Below, piece after piece: positions 37,792-46,865 of a DNA stretch of 64,000 nt. The notes under the pieces are model-generated. The model was not told the origin of the DNA. It ran no database searches and saw nothing but the letters and a program-made list of their open reading frames with translations. The number at the start of each line of letters is the position of its first letter. Position 1 is the first letter of the stretch. The position numbers were made by a program, and so were the translations under genes. Origin of the DNA: Planctomycetota bacterium (GTDB lineage Bacteria > Planctomycetota > UBA1135 > GCA-002686595). The DNA lies in the NCBI GenBank assembly GCA_016779205.1, contig JADHOC010000023.1, positions 1-64,000 of the forward strand, in the 5' to 3' direction.

Positions 37792-39027
37792 ATGACCCGT
37801 GCACCCAAGATGCTGCGCCTCGTGACCGCATTCCTCGGCGCCATGTTCGTCGCCGCCGCGGTGGCGACCGCCCAGAAGCCGCTGGATCGCTCCAAGCCCC
37901 TGACGGACCCGGCCAACGACCCCTACACCCGGGGCGGCAAGGAGAAGTACGTCCAGGCCGCCGGCTATGCCTCCATGGGCGGTTTCGAGTTCGGAGCCGC
38001 CCCCGACACCACCGCGGAGGTGTCCGCCCTGCTACCGGACGTCGACATCCGGTGGATCGAGACGCCTCACTTCGAGCTCGGGATCGCCCTGCCGAAGGTG
38101 AAGGTCACCAAGGAGGAGCACAAGAAGGTCAAGGCGGAGCTCACCAAGCTCCGCAAGGCCCTGCCCGACGTCAAGCCGGACACGAAGGTCATGGACCCGT
38201 GGCTGCGGGCCCACCTCTACGCCCAGCGACTGGAGGAGCACTACGCGCGGGTCCAGGAGCTCCTCGGGGTGACGGACGAGACCTTCGCCGCCAACAAGGA
38301 TATCTGGGACATCGGGACCCCCTACTGGGGCATCGGGCCCTACATGGGCCAGATGGGGAAGTTCGAGGTCCTCCTGCTCCCCTCGGAGAAGGCCGCCACG
38401 AGGTTCCTGACGGCGAGGCTCGGGCTCACCACGAAGCTCAGCCAGCGGTGGAACATCCGCGACCGGGACTCGCTCTGCCTCATCGCGCACACGGGGCAAG
38501 GCCAGCTCAACGTCGACGAGGGGATGCATGGCCACGTCGCGTTCAACGTCACCCAGATGATGATGAACGGGTACAAGCACTACTCGTACGACAAGCCCAT
38601 CTGGATCCGCGAGGGCGCCGCCCACTGGTTCGAGCGCAACATCAACCCGCGCTTCAACACCTTCGACTCCTCCGAGGGTTCGGCGGCCCAGATGTTCAAG
38701 AAGTCAGACTGGAAGGGCCCGACCCTGAAGCTGGTCAAGTCCAGCGACGCGCCCTCGTTCGCCTCCCTGGTGAAGATGCGGACCTTCGCGGAGCTGGAGA
38801 GGCCCCATCACCTGGCCACCTGGTCGATCTTCGACTACCTCGTCCAGGTCCACCCCGAGTTCCTGAAGACCTACCTGGCGACCGTCTCTGGCATCAAGAA
38901 CGAGGAGCACATCGACGACGCCACGACGCTCCCCGACGTCCAGCGGGCGCTGTTCAAGGACGAGCTGGGCATGACCTACGCCCAGTTCGAGCGCGCCTGG
39001 AAGGCCTGGGTGGAAGAAACCTACTAG
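37792..39027 (+). CDS. Secreted peptidase-MA-like protein with degenerate active site
   Basis: 411 residues with a signal peptide (MLRLVTAFLGAMFVAAAVATAQ). The C-terminal half has the layout of peptidase-MA-like (gluzincin) domains: a helix where HExxH is expected, then PIWIREGAAHWFERNI (the WxxEGxAxxxE element) and later helices ending YAQFERAWKAWVEE. At the HExxH position the sequence reads HGHVAFNVTQMM, so the catalytic Glu and second His are missing. It may therefore be a non-catalytic binding protein. This assignment is by motif layout only. It is the last gene of the 35456-39027 unit; 290 bp of featureless sequence follow. Confidence 0.6.
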   Translation: MTRAPKMLRLVTAFLGAMFVAAAVATAQKPLDRSKPLTDPANDPYTRGGKEKYVQAAGYASMGGFEFGAAPDTTAEVSALLPDVDIRWIETPHFELGIALPKVKVTKEEHKKVKAELTKLRKALPDVKPDTKVMDPWLRAHLYAQRLEEHYARVQELLGVTDETFAANKDIWDIGTPYWGIGPYMGQMGKFEVLLLPSEKAATRFLTARLGLTTKLSQRWNIRDRDSLCLIAHTGQGQLNVDEGMHGHVAFNVTQMMMNGYKHYSYDKPIWIREGAAHWFERNINPRFNTFDSSEGSAAQMFKKSDWKGPTLKLVKSSDAPSFASLVKMRTFAELERPHHLATWSIFDYLVQVHPEFLKTYLATVSGIKNEEHIDDATTLPDVQRALFKDELGMTYAQFERAWKAWVEETY

Positions 39028-39317
39028 GGACTCCCCCATGGGGGCTGACGCCGTTCCCATCGGCTGGTCGCCGAGGCGGACGCCTGCGAGGGTCTCCCAG
39101 CGGGACATGGGGCAATAAACCGCGCCCGATGGCCCCGGCGGCGGGGGGGCGCTGGCCCCAGCCGACCCCCTCGTCCCCGGGGCTCGGGTATTCTCTGGGC
39201 ACTCTCGGGTGAACGAACAGGCGGGGAGGAGAGGTTTCGCAGAGATCCCCCCTCACCAGATCCCACCCCGGAGCCGATCTATATTCACCGGGTCCGCTGA
39301 CCCGCCGAGTTCCTTCC

Positions 39318-40952
39318 ATGATCCAGCGCAAGAAACGCATCGTGCTGTTCATGCCCCTCCGGGCTGATCCGGAGGAGGGCGTGCGCGTTGCCGCCGACCT
39401 GCTGCCGCTTGAGCTGCTCCAGATCGCCGCGTGGCCGGTCCAGGAGGGCTACGAAGTCGTGATTGTGGACGCCATGGTCCACGACGACTACATGGAGCGG
39501 CTCATGGAGGCGTGCGACGGCGCGCTGCTGTTCGCCACCTCGTGCATCCTCGGCTTCCAGGTCGCCCACGGCGCGCGGGTGGCGAAGGCCATCCGTCAGC
39601 GGCACCCCGACCTCCCGATCATCTGGGGCGGCTGGTTCCCCAGCGTGGCCCCCGAGCTCTTCTTCAAGGAGGGCATCGCCGACGCCGTCGGACTCGGACA
39701 GGGCGAGCTCACCTTCCGCGACGTGGTCCAGGCCATCGACTCCGGCGAGAGCCTCGAGACGGTCCCCGGCCTGATGGTGGAGCGCGACGGGAAGACGATC
39801 ATGACCGACCACCGGCCGGTCGTGGGCTTCGACAAGTTCCCCGACGCGCCCTGGCACCTGATCGACTTCGAGGAGTACGTCGAGCGTCAGCAGAATCCGG
39901 GGCCGTGGAAGATGCGGCACAAGTATCCGGACCCCTGGGACATGCCCGCGGGGACCGAGGTGCGCGGCTTCAGCTACTTCTCGAGCTTCGGCTGCCCTGA
40001 GCCCTGCACGTTCTGCTGCTCCCCGATGGTCACCGGCCGCCGCTGGAAGGCCATCCCGGGCAAGAAGCTCGCCGAGGACCTCCTCGAGCTCCAGGAGCGC
40101 TTCAACTTCAACGTGATGCGCTTCCAGGACGCCAACTTCGGCGTGGCGGAGAAGCGCTCCAATGAGTTCACCGAGACGCTCATCGAGCACGGCTCACCCT
40201 TCTGGTGGTCGGGCTGCTATGAGATCGAGACCATCGCGCGCTACAAGAAGGAGTCCCTGGACAAGCTCCAGGAGTCCAAGTGCCACATGGTCAGCCTCGG
40301 CGCCGAGGCGGGCTCCGCCGAGCAGCAGGCGGTGATCAAGAAGAACATCGACACCGGCCACTTCGAGACGAGCCTGCGGGCGATGTACGAGCGGAACATC
40401 ACCACCGGCTGTTCGTGGATCATCGGCTACCCCGGCGAGACCGAGGAGTCCATGTTCTCCACCCTCCGCCGCGCGGCGGAGATGAAGCTGAAGTTCCCCC
40501 GCGCCGCCTCCGACGTCTTCCCGTTCCGGCCGATCCCCGGCACGGAGGACTTCGACAAGGCAGTCCGGCTCGGCTACAAGGCCCCCCGCACCCTCGAGGA
40601 GTGGGGCGGCTGCCTCGAGTACCGCGAGTCCTTCGACGACATCCAGATCCCCGAGGATGTCCTGCGCACCTGGAAGCGTTACGGCGTGGCCTCCACCTTC
40701 TATGACGGGCTGGCGATGGAGGGCGCGGAGTGGTTCCGCGCGGCGCTGAAGAAGATCTCGGCCTGGCGCCTGCGCACGGGCAACTACGGCTTCCCGATCG
40801 AGCACAAGGCCTTCCACACCTACGTCAAGCTCACCAAGCAGACCAAGGCGGACAAGCTGAACGCCGCCGCGCAGGAGATGGCTGCGCCGGGCCTCGACCA
40901 GACGGTCGGCCTGACCACCAGCGCTCCCGTATACACCCGACCGGGCGCCTGA
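39318..40952 (+). CDS. B12-binding-domain radical SAM protein, copy 1
   Basis: 544 residues. The N-terminal 150 residues form a cobalamin-binding-like Rossmann domain: LLPLELLQIAAWPV, YEVVIVDAMV, ALLFATSCILGFQV, IIWGGWFPSVAPELFF. The DxHxxG base-off motif is absent, as in many B12-radical SAM enzymes. The radical SAM core starts FSSFGCPEPCTFCCSP, giving CxxxCxxC. QDANFGVAEKR and IIGYPGETEESM follow. Relatives do methylations, ring formations or rearrangements on lipids, antibiotics or pigments. The substrate is unknown. Its paralogue starts 34 bases downstream and must be co-transcribed. Confidence 0.88.
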   Translation: MIQRKKRIVLFMPLRADPEEGVRVAADLLPLELLQIAAWPVQEGYEVVIVDAMVHDDYMERLMEACDGALLFATSCILGFQVAHGARVAKAIRQRHPDLPIIWGGWFPSVAPELFFKEGIADAVGLGQGELTFRDVVQAIDSGESLETVPGLMVERDGKTIMTDHRPVVGFDKFPDAPWHLIDFEEYVERQQNPGPWKMRHKYPDPWDMPAGTEVRGFSYFSSFGCPEPCTFCCSPMVTGRRWKAIPGKKLAEDLLELQERFNFNVMRFQDANFGVAEKRSNEFTETLIEHGSPFWWSGCYEIETIARYKKESLDKLQESKCHMVSLGAEAGSAEQQAVIKKNIDTGHFETSLRAMYERNITTGCSWIIGYPGETEESMFSTLRRAAEMKLKFPRAASDVFPFRPIPGTEDFDKAVRLGYKAPRTLEEWGGCLEYRESFDDIQIPEDVLRTWKRYGVASTFYDGLAMEGAEWFRAALKKISAWRLRTGNYGFPIEHKAFHTYVKLTKQTKADKLNAAAQEMAAPGLDQTVGLTTSAPVYTRPGA

Positions 40953-40985
40953 CCGGTCCGCCTGCCTGACGCCCCTCCCTTCCCG

Positions 40986-42593
40986 ATGATCCAACGCAAG
41001 AACAAGATCGTCCTGTTCCTCCCCCACCGCGCCGACCCCTCGCGCGGTGAGCGGTTCAGCGCCGACCTCTTGCCGCTCGAGCTGCTGCAGATCGCGTCCG
41101 GCCCGGTGGCCGACGGGTTCGAGGTGGTGATGATCGACGCGATGATCGAGCCGGACTACCTCCGGAAGATCGACGAGGCCTGCGAGGGCGCCCTGCTGTT
41201 CGCGTCCTCGTGCATCCTCGGATACCAGGTCTACGACGGCTACGTGGCCGCGAAGATGGTCCGCGAGAAGCACCCAGACCTCCCCATCATCTGGGGCGGG
41301 TGGTTCCCCAGCGTGACGCCCGAGCTCTACATCGAGCAGGGCATCGCCGACGCCGTCGGGATCGGCCAGGGCGAGCTCACGTTCCGGGACGTGGTGAACT
41401 GCCTGGCCAGCGGAGGCAACCTCGAGGAGGTCCCCGGCCTCGTGGTGAACCGCGACGGCAAGCCCGTCTACACCGACCACCGCGCCGTGGTGGGGTTCGA
41501 GAAGTTCGAGCCCGTCCCCTGGCACCTCCTGGAGTACGACCGGTACGTCGAGCTTCAGCTCGCCCCGTCGGGGAACATGAAGGTCCGCCACCGGTTCCCG
41601 CTCCCCGGGCACTGGACGCCGGACAATCCGCCGAAGGGCTTCAGCATGTTCTCGAGCTTCGGGTGCCCCGAGCCCTGCACCTTCTGCTGCTCGCCCAAGC
41701 TCACGGGTCGACGCTGGAAGGCGATCTCTGGAAAGGCGCTCGCCGAGGAGGTCGCGGAGCTCCAGCAGCGCTTCGGGTTCGACGTGCTCCGCTTCCAGGA
41801 CGCCAACTTCGGCGTCGCCGAGAAGCGCACGAAGGAGTTCTGCCAGGAGCTCGTCAACCTCGAGGTGCCGATCCACTGGAACGGCACGATCGAGATCGAG
41901 ACCATCATGCGCTACAAGGAGGCGACCCTCGACCTCCTCGAAGAGTCCAAGTGCCACCTGCTCTGGCTCGGCGCCGAGACCGGCACCGCGGACATGCAGG
42001 AGCGCATCAAGAAGCACATCGGGATCGACAACATCCCGATCGCTGTCGGCGAGCTCGTGAAGCGCAACATCGTGCCGGGCACCTTCTGGATCATCGGGTA
42101 CCCCGGCGAGACCGAGGAGTCGATGGCGGCCACGCTCAAGGCCGCGGCCCACCTCAAGTACCTCTATCCGGAGGCCGGCTCGGACGTGTACCCGTTCCGC
42201 CCCATCCCCGGCACCGAGGACTTCGACCACGCGGTCAAGCTCGGCTACGAGGCGCCCACCAACTTCGACGAGTGGGGCAACTGCTTCGAGTACAAGTACA
42301 ACTCGCAGAACACCCCGCTCCCCGAGTCCATCCGGCACACGTGGGCCCGCTACAACAACACCGCGGCGATCTACGACATGCACGTGCAGGAGGGGCCCAT
42401 GTGGATGCGCAAGCTCCTCTCTCGCATCGCCGGCCGGCGCCTCGAGCGCGGGGTCTACGGATTCCCGGTGGAGCAGAAGCTCTTCGACCTCTACGTCCGC
42501 GCCACGGGCCAGACGCAAGAGGACCTCTCCGAGGAGTACGCCCAGCTGCAGCCGGAGACCGCCGAGCAGCACAAGGTCGCGCCCAACCCCTGA
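40986..42593 (+). CDS. B12-binding-domain radical SAM protein, copy 2
   Basis: 535 residues, clearly a tandem paralogue of the preceding gene. It shares the opening MIQRKNKIVLFLPHRADP, the B12-like half (LLPLELLQIASGPVADG, IIWGGWFPSVTPELY), the cluster motif FGCPEPCTFCCSPKLTGRRW, QDANFGVAEKRTKEF and YPGETEESM. Alignment by eye runs over the entire length with few gaps. Differences gather in the middle-to-late region that would line the substrate pocket (IHWNGTIEIETI against FWWSGCYEIETI). This suggests two successive or related reactions. No other modifying enzyme is adjacent. Confidence 0.88.
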   Translation: MIQRKNKIVLFLPHRADPSRGERFSADLLPLELLQIASGPVADGFEVVMIDAMIEPDYLRKIDEACEGALLFASSCILGYQVYDGYVAAKMVREKHPDLPIIWGGWFPSVTPELYIEQGIADAVGIGQGELTFRDVVNCLASGGNLEEVPGLVVNRDGKPVYTDHRAVVGFEKFEPVPWHLLEYDRYVELQLAPSGNMKVRHRFPLPGHWTPDNPPKGFSMFSSFGCPEPCTFCCSPKLTGRRWKAISGKALAEEVAELQQRFGFDVLRFQDANFGVAEKRTKEFCQELVNLEVPIHWNGTIEIETIMRYKEATLDLLEESKCHLLWLGAETGTADMQERIKKHIGIDNIPIAVGELVKRNIVPGTFWIIGYPGETEESMAATLKAAAHLKYLYPEAGSDVYPFRPIPGTEDFDHAVKLGYEAPTNFDEWGNCFEYKYNSQNTPLPESIRHTWARYNNTAAIYDMHVQEGPMWMRKLLSRIAGRRLERGVYGFPVEQKLFDLYVRATGQTQEDLSEEYAQLQPETAEQHKVAPNP

Positions 42594-42905
42594 GCGGGAG
42601 AGGGGCGCCGCGCCCAAGGCCCCCTCGTCGGTTGGAGACCGGTCACAACTCGTTGCTCTGCCGTTGCGCAGGCTGGGTCTCACCATGAGACACTCGGATT
42701 TTGAGCCGGTGATCGCCCTCGGATGCTCCGTCCCGATCGGACACCCATAGGCGCCCCCAGATGTCCGGGAGATGACCCCTCTTCAGGCCCCGGGTTCTTT
42801 TTGCCGTCAAAGGGCTCCGGTCCGGAACTCGCCGGCCACAGCGGGATAGGCTCGATCAAGAGGTCCTGCCGCCCCATCACCGCACCCTGAGCCCGTTCCT
42901 CGCCC
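42594..42905. other. Gene-free interval between B12-radical SAM pair and hydrolase
   Basis: 312 bp without a credible gene. It holds a small perfect hairpin, gtctca (42677-42682) with tgagac (42686-42691), and a ttcttttt tract near 42796-42803. The tract is not placed directly behind a hairpin, so a terminator is possible but not convincing. A promoter for the hydrolase gene presumably lies here. Confidence 0.4.
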
Positions 42906-44429
42906 ATGCCCAACCGCCCCAGTACCGTCGCCTTCTGGCTCGTCGTGGCCCTGGCGTTCACCTCGGTTGGCTTCGCTGCGCCCCAGCGCGCCGGGAGCCG
43001 CCAGCTCCCGGGTGTCGGCCTGCGGACGCTCCTGGGCCGCCCAGGCGGGAACCCCGCGGCCATGACCCCGCAGCGGCTGCGGACGGGCCAGGCCACGACC
43101 GCGTGGCTCACCAGCATCGCGACCCCCGCGCTCTCCGCCCCCACGCTGATCCCCGGGATCGGTGGGACGGCCTACGTCCTCCGCCTGTTCGTCCCCGCGA
43201 CCGGCAACGAGGAGCTCTTCACCCTCCACGTACCGGACTCCGCCCCTGGCGTGGCCCGCCCCCTCCTGGTCGGCTTCCACGGCTTCGGAGTCTCGCACCT
43301 CGACTTCTCCTACTACAACACCGACTTCCTCGCGGAGGCCACGGCCCGGGACTGGTTCGTCCTCGCGCCGCTCCAGATCAACCCGGCCCTCAACACCGGG
43401 GACATCAGCTTCGGCTCCGTGGAGAGCCAGCTCAACGTCGAGCGGGTCATGCAGTACGTGATGGCCGAGTGGCCGATTGACCTCGACCGGATCTACGGCG
43501 TCGGCTTCTCCATGGGCGGCGGGAACGCCATGAGCTACGCGGCGCGGCACCGCGACCGTGAGCTCGGCGCCTTCGCCGCCGTCGTCAATCACACCGGCGC
43601 CGTGAACCCCGGGGACGTCTGGCTGCAGGAGCCCGCCATCCGGGGCCCCCTGGAGACCACCTTCGGCGGCCCGCCCCCCAGCTTCGAATACCAGCGCTCC
43701 GGCACGGTCGACCTCTCGTTGGCCGACGGGAGCCTGCTGCCTGGCGGCCGCCACATGGCCGTGAACCTCGGCGGGGTCGCGGTCCGGACGCACTACTTCG
43801 TGAACGACCCGAAGTTCTACCTGCGCGACCAGTCTGACCGGCTGAGCCAGTTCATGGCGGCGAGCCCCCACCTCTCCCACGAGCTGATCGTCGTCCTCGG
43901 GCCGCCTCCCTGCGTCTCCTCGGGCCTCTCGGGCCACTGCTGGGATCTGCTCGACGAGGAGGACGTCTGCGACTGGCTCGAGCTCCAGAGCCTCGGCGCC
44001 CTGCCGAGCGATGGGTCGGTCCTGGCGGATCGAAGCTGCCGCTGGAATGGCTTCGACGTGGACCTACGGGTCGGCGGGCAGTTTGCCGCCTTCGACTACC
44101 ACACCCAGTCCGCGACCGGCACCTCGGCTGAGATCGACGTCTACGCACGCGAGAACCTCAGGAGCGTGGGCGTCGACATGGAGGACTTCCAGCTCGGGGC
44201 AGCCGCCTCCATCGACCTCCGGACCTACGCCCTCGATGGGGCCCCGGTCGAACTCGTCCTCACCGGGCTGAGCGGCCCCCCCATGAGCGTGCGCCGGAAC
44301 AACCTCCAGCTCCCCGGCGGCTGCGCCGCCGGCGCGGGCGCGGCGGACTGGTGCTACGATCCGGCGGACGGAACCCTGCGGATGATCGAGCCCTCGGGGT
44401 CGTTCTCCCGCTGGTCCGTGACGCCCTGA
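42906..44429 (+). CDS. Secreted alpha/beta-hydrolase (PHB-depolymerase/feruloyl-esterase-like), copy 1
   Basis: 507 residues with signal peptide (VAFWLVVALAFTSVGFA). The catalytic domain, about residues 90-300, has LLVGFHGFGVSHLDFSYYN (oxyanion-hole region) and the nucleophile elbow GVGFSMGGGNAM with Ser202. The order resembles the secreted esterase group that includes polyhydroxybutyrate depolymerases and feruloyl esterases. The C-terminal 200 residues contain several cysteines (CVSSGLSGHCWDLL, CDWLEL, CRWNG, CCAAG-like end) and beta-rich repeats of unknown role. A paralogue lies beyond the VOC gene. The substrate is unknown. Confidence 0.8.
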   Translation: MPNRPSTVAFWLVVALAFTSVGFAAPQRAGSRQLPGVGLRTLLGRPGGNPAAMTPQRLRTGQATTAWLTSIATPALSAPTLIPGIGGTAYVLRLFVPATGNEELFTLHVPDSAPGVARPLLVGFHGFGVSHLDFSYYNTDFLAEATARDWFVLAPLQINPALNTGDISFGSVESQLNVERVMQYVMAEWPIDLDRIYGVGFSMGGGNAMSYAARHRDRELGAFAAVVNHTGAVNPGDVWLQEPAIRGPLETTFGGPPPSFEYQRSGTVDLSLADGSLLPGGRHMAVNLGGVAVRTHYFVNDPKFYLRDQSDRLSQFMAASPHLSHELIVVLGPPPCVSSGLSGHCWDLLDEEDVCDWLELQSLGALPSDGSVLADRSCRWNGFDVDLRVGGQFAAFDYHTQSATGTSAEIDVYARENLRSVGVDMEDFQLGAAASIDLRTYALDGAPVELVLTGLSGPPMSVRRNNLQLPGGCAAGAGAADWCYDPADGTLRMIEPSGSFSRWSVTP

Positions 44430-44459
44430 CCGCCGCTCCCCCATCCCGATCCCCGACCG

Positions 44460-44945
44460 ATGAGCCAACCGCTCTCGCCCCGGCCGTTCCGCGTCCTCGG
44501 GGTCCAGCAGATCGCCATCGGCGGCGACGACAAGCGTGCCCTCAGCTCGTTCTGGGGGGACACCCTCGGGATCCCGACGACCGGGAGCTACCGGAGCGAG
44601 CGACACAACGTGGACGAGGACATCCTCACCCTCGGTGAGGGCCCCCACGCCGTCGAGCTGGACCTGATGGAGCCGGTGGACCCATCGCGCAGCCCGCGGG
44701 TCAACAGCCCCGCCCTCAACCACATCGGTCTGTGGGTCGACGACCTCCACGCCGCCGTGGACTGGCTGAGGGGACAGGGTGTCCGGGTGCTGGGGGAGAT
44801 CAGCCCCGGAGCCGCCGGGCACGACGTCTGCTTCATTCATCCGCGTGGGAACGAGGCCGCCCCTGTGGGCGCGACCGGCGTCCTGCTCGAGCTGGTCCAG
44901 GCGCCGGCCGAGGTCATCGCCGCCCTCGGGGCCTCGCGGGAATAG
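44460..44945 (+). CDS. VOC-superfamily protein, methylmalonyl-CoA-epimerase-like
   Basis: 161 residues: two beta-alpha-beta-beta-beta units of the vicinal-oxygen-chelate fold. The first half opens [11 protein letters not shown] and the second [20 protein letters not shown]. Candidate metal ligands are Gln in the first unit (where His is common), a mid-chain Glu in HAVELDL, His in LNHIGL, and Glu in VLLELVQAP near the end. The FIHPRG and GVLLELVQ elements resemble methylmalonyl-CoA epimerase, though Gln replaces the first His. It is cytoplasmic. It sits between two secreted hydrolase paralogues, 30 bases after the first. Confidence 0.75.
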   Translation: MSQPLSPRPFRVLGVQQIAIGGDDKRALSSFWGDTLGIPTTGSYRSERHNVDEDILTLGEGPHAVELDLMEPVDPSRSPRVNSPALNHIGLWVDDLHAAVDWLRGQGVRVLGEISPGAAGHDVCFIHPRGNEAAPVGATGVLLELVQAPAEVIAALGASRE

Positions 44946-45169
44946 AGCCGCGCCGCCTTCCGGCGCCAACGACGACCGACGCACCTCCCCCACTGGCCTC
45001 GCGATCCGAGAAGCCGGTCAATGGACGCGCGCCGCACACACGTGGCCAGGGACCCGGGCTAGGCTGCGGGCCCATGGGTCAAGGTCGCTCGCTCGAGGCA
45101 GCGCCCTTATCCCCTGCTGCCTATTCCCGGCCCGATTCCTGCCCATCCGGCCTCCCCGGCCACCTATCC

Positions 45170-46711
45170 ATGCTCCACCTGCTTCGCTGTGGACTGCTCG
45201 GCGCGTCACTGCTCGCCGCTGCCCCTGCCGCCTCTGCTCTTCAATCCGACCGCGCCCCCGCCTGCACCTCGACCAGCCTGAGGACCCTGCTGGGCCGAAC
45301 GACGGCTCCGGGCCGGCAGGCTGCACCCGTCCAGCTCGGCAACAGCGCCGCGAGCGTGGCGTGGATTCAGCGCATCGCGGTCAGCGCACCAGCGGGCGGC
45401 CTGGTGAACAGCGGATTCACCTCCTGGGTCCTTCGCCTGACGGTCCCGGCGACCGGGGAGAGTGAGGTCTTCACCCTGCACGTCCCCGGCACGCCGCTGG
45501 GCGTCTCTCGCCCCCTCCTCGTCGGCTTCCACGGCTTCGGCGTATCCCACCTCGACTTCTCATACTTCAACACCGACTTCATTCAGGAAGCCGCCTCCCG
45601 GGATTGGCTCGTCCTCGCGCCGGCCCAGTTCAATCCGGCCACAGGTACCTGGGATGACAGCTGGGCTTCGACCGCGAGCCAGCTCCACGTCGAGGCCCTC
45701 ATGGACTACGTGATCAGCCACTGGGCGGTGGACCTGGACAGGATCTACGGCGTCGGCTTCTCCATGGGCGGGGGCAACGCGCTCAGCTACGCCGCGCGCC
45801 ATCGAGACCGTGACCTAGGCGCCTTCGCAGCCGTCATCAATCACACGGGGAGCGTCTGCATCAGCGACGTCTACACGAACAACCCACCGTCCGCGACCTG
45901 CAGCGCAGTTCACCCGAATCCGATTCAAGTGAAGATGCGCGATACGTTCGGCGCTCCTCCCCCCTCCTTCGCCTATCAGCGGTCCTCGCTCATCGACCTC
46001 GACGCCAACGGTCAGCTCGTCGCCGGCGGTCGCCACATGGCGGTCAACCTCGCGGACGTGCCCGTCCGGACGCACTACAGCGCGCTCGACACCATCGGCT
46101 ACCTGCGGGAGCAGAGCATCGCCTTCGACGGCTTCCTCCAGCCGCGACCCGAGATGTCCTCATCACTGATCGTGGAGACCCAATCGGTGTGCCCCTCCAG
46201 CTCATGCAATACGCCCTCGGAGCACTGCTGGGACATCCTGGACCCGACGGCCTCGTGTGACTGGCTCAGCCTCCACACGCTCGAGGCCGCGCCCCCCAGG
46301 GGCGAGCTGCTGGCGGACCGCGACGCTCGATGGGGTGGGCTCGAGGTCGAGCTCCACCAGCAGGGGTCCTTCGGAGCCGCCGCCTACGACATCTCCTCCT
46401 CTCCCCCCACCGTTCAGCTCCTGGGGCGGGAGAACCTGGCGCGGGTCGCCGTGGACCTCGAGGCCTACGGGCTGGACCCGAACGCGGGCTTCGACCTGGT
46501 GACGAGCGGCGCCGATCCCCTCGGCACGGAGTTCGTCTTCTCCGACGTCTCCGCCCCCCCGCTTCAGGTCACGCGAGAGACGGTCACCGTGGCGCCCGCG
46601 TGCCCCCTCCCCGTCGGCGCCAAGCCCCCCGCCTGGTGCTACGACGCCGCGACCCGCGAGCTGCGGATCTGGGAGGGCGGGGCCGCGTCGGTGAGCTGGC
46701 GAATTCGCTGA
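45170..46711 (+). CDS. Secreted alpha/beta-hydrolase, copy 2
   Basis: 513 residues from the ATG at 45170, with signal peptide (LLRCGLLGASLLAAAPAASA). It is similar to the copy at 42906 along its full length: LLVGFHGFGVSHLDFSYFN, GVGFSMGGGNALSYAARH with Ser198, INHTG, CWDIL, LRIWEGG at the end. The region after the nucleophile holds an added Cys pair (CISDVYTNNPPSATC) that copy 1 lacks, which would fit an extra disulfide. It was probably created by duplication with the VOC gene in between. Function is as uncertain as for copy 1. Confidence 0.8.
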   Translation: MLHLLRCGLLGASLLAAAPAASALQSDRAPACTSTSLRTLLGRTTAPGRQAAPVQLGNSAASVAWIQRIAVSAPAGGLVNSGFTSWVLRLTVPATGESEVFTLHVPGTPLGVSRPLLVGFHGFGVSHLDFSYFNTDFIQEAASRDWLVLAPAQFNPATGTWDDSWASTASQLHVEALMDYVISHWAVDLDRIYGVGFSMGGGNALSYAARHRDRDLGAFAAVINHTGSVCISDVYTNNPPSATCSAVHPNPIQVKMRDTFGAPPPSFAYQRSSLIDLDANGQLVAGGRHMAVNLADVPVRTHYSALDTIGYLREQSIAFDGFLQPRPEMSSSLIVETQSVCPSSSCNTPSEHCWDILDPTASCDWLSLHTLEAAPPRGELLADRDARWGGLEVELHQQGSFGAAAYDISSSPPTVQLLGRENLARVAVDLEAYGLDPNAGFDLVTSGADPLGTEFVFSDVSAPPLQVTRETVTVAPACPLPVGAKPPAWCYDAATRELRIWEGGAASVSWRIR

Positions 46712-46865
46712 GCATGGCGGGTCGGGCCTCGCCGCCGGGGGATCAGGGCCGGGCCCAGCGACCCACCTGCCCCCCCGGCCTCGAGGGTCACGGCGACGAG
46801 CGCGGCTCCCCCGGGCAAGGCCGCCCCCGCCGCGTTCAGCCGGCTCACCGGACGCCGGGCCCGGC

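Noticed and set aside
42655..42760. Possible small RNA in the 312-bp gap upstream of the first hydrolase
   Set aside because: Only one 6-bp hairpin is present, with no clear promoter or terminator around it, so an RNA gene is not supported.
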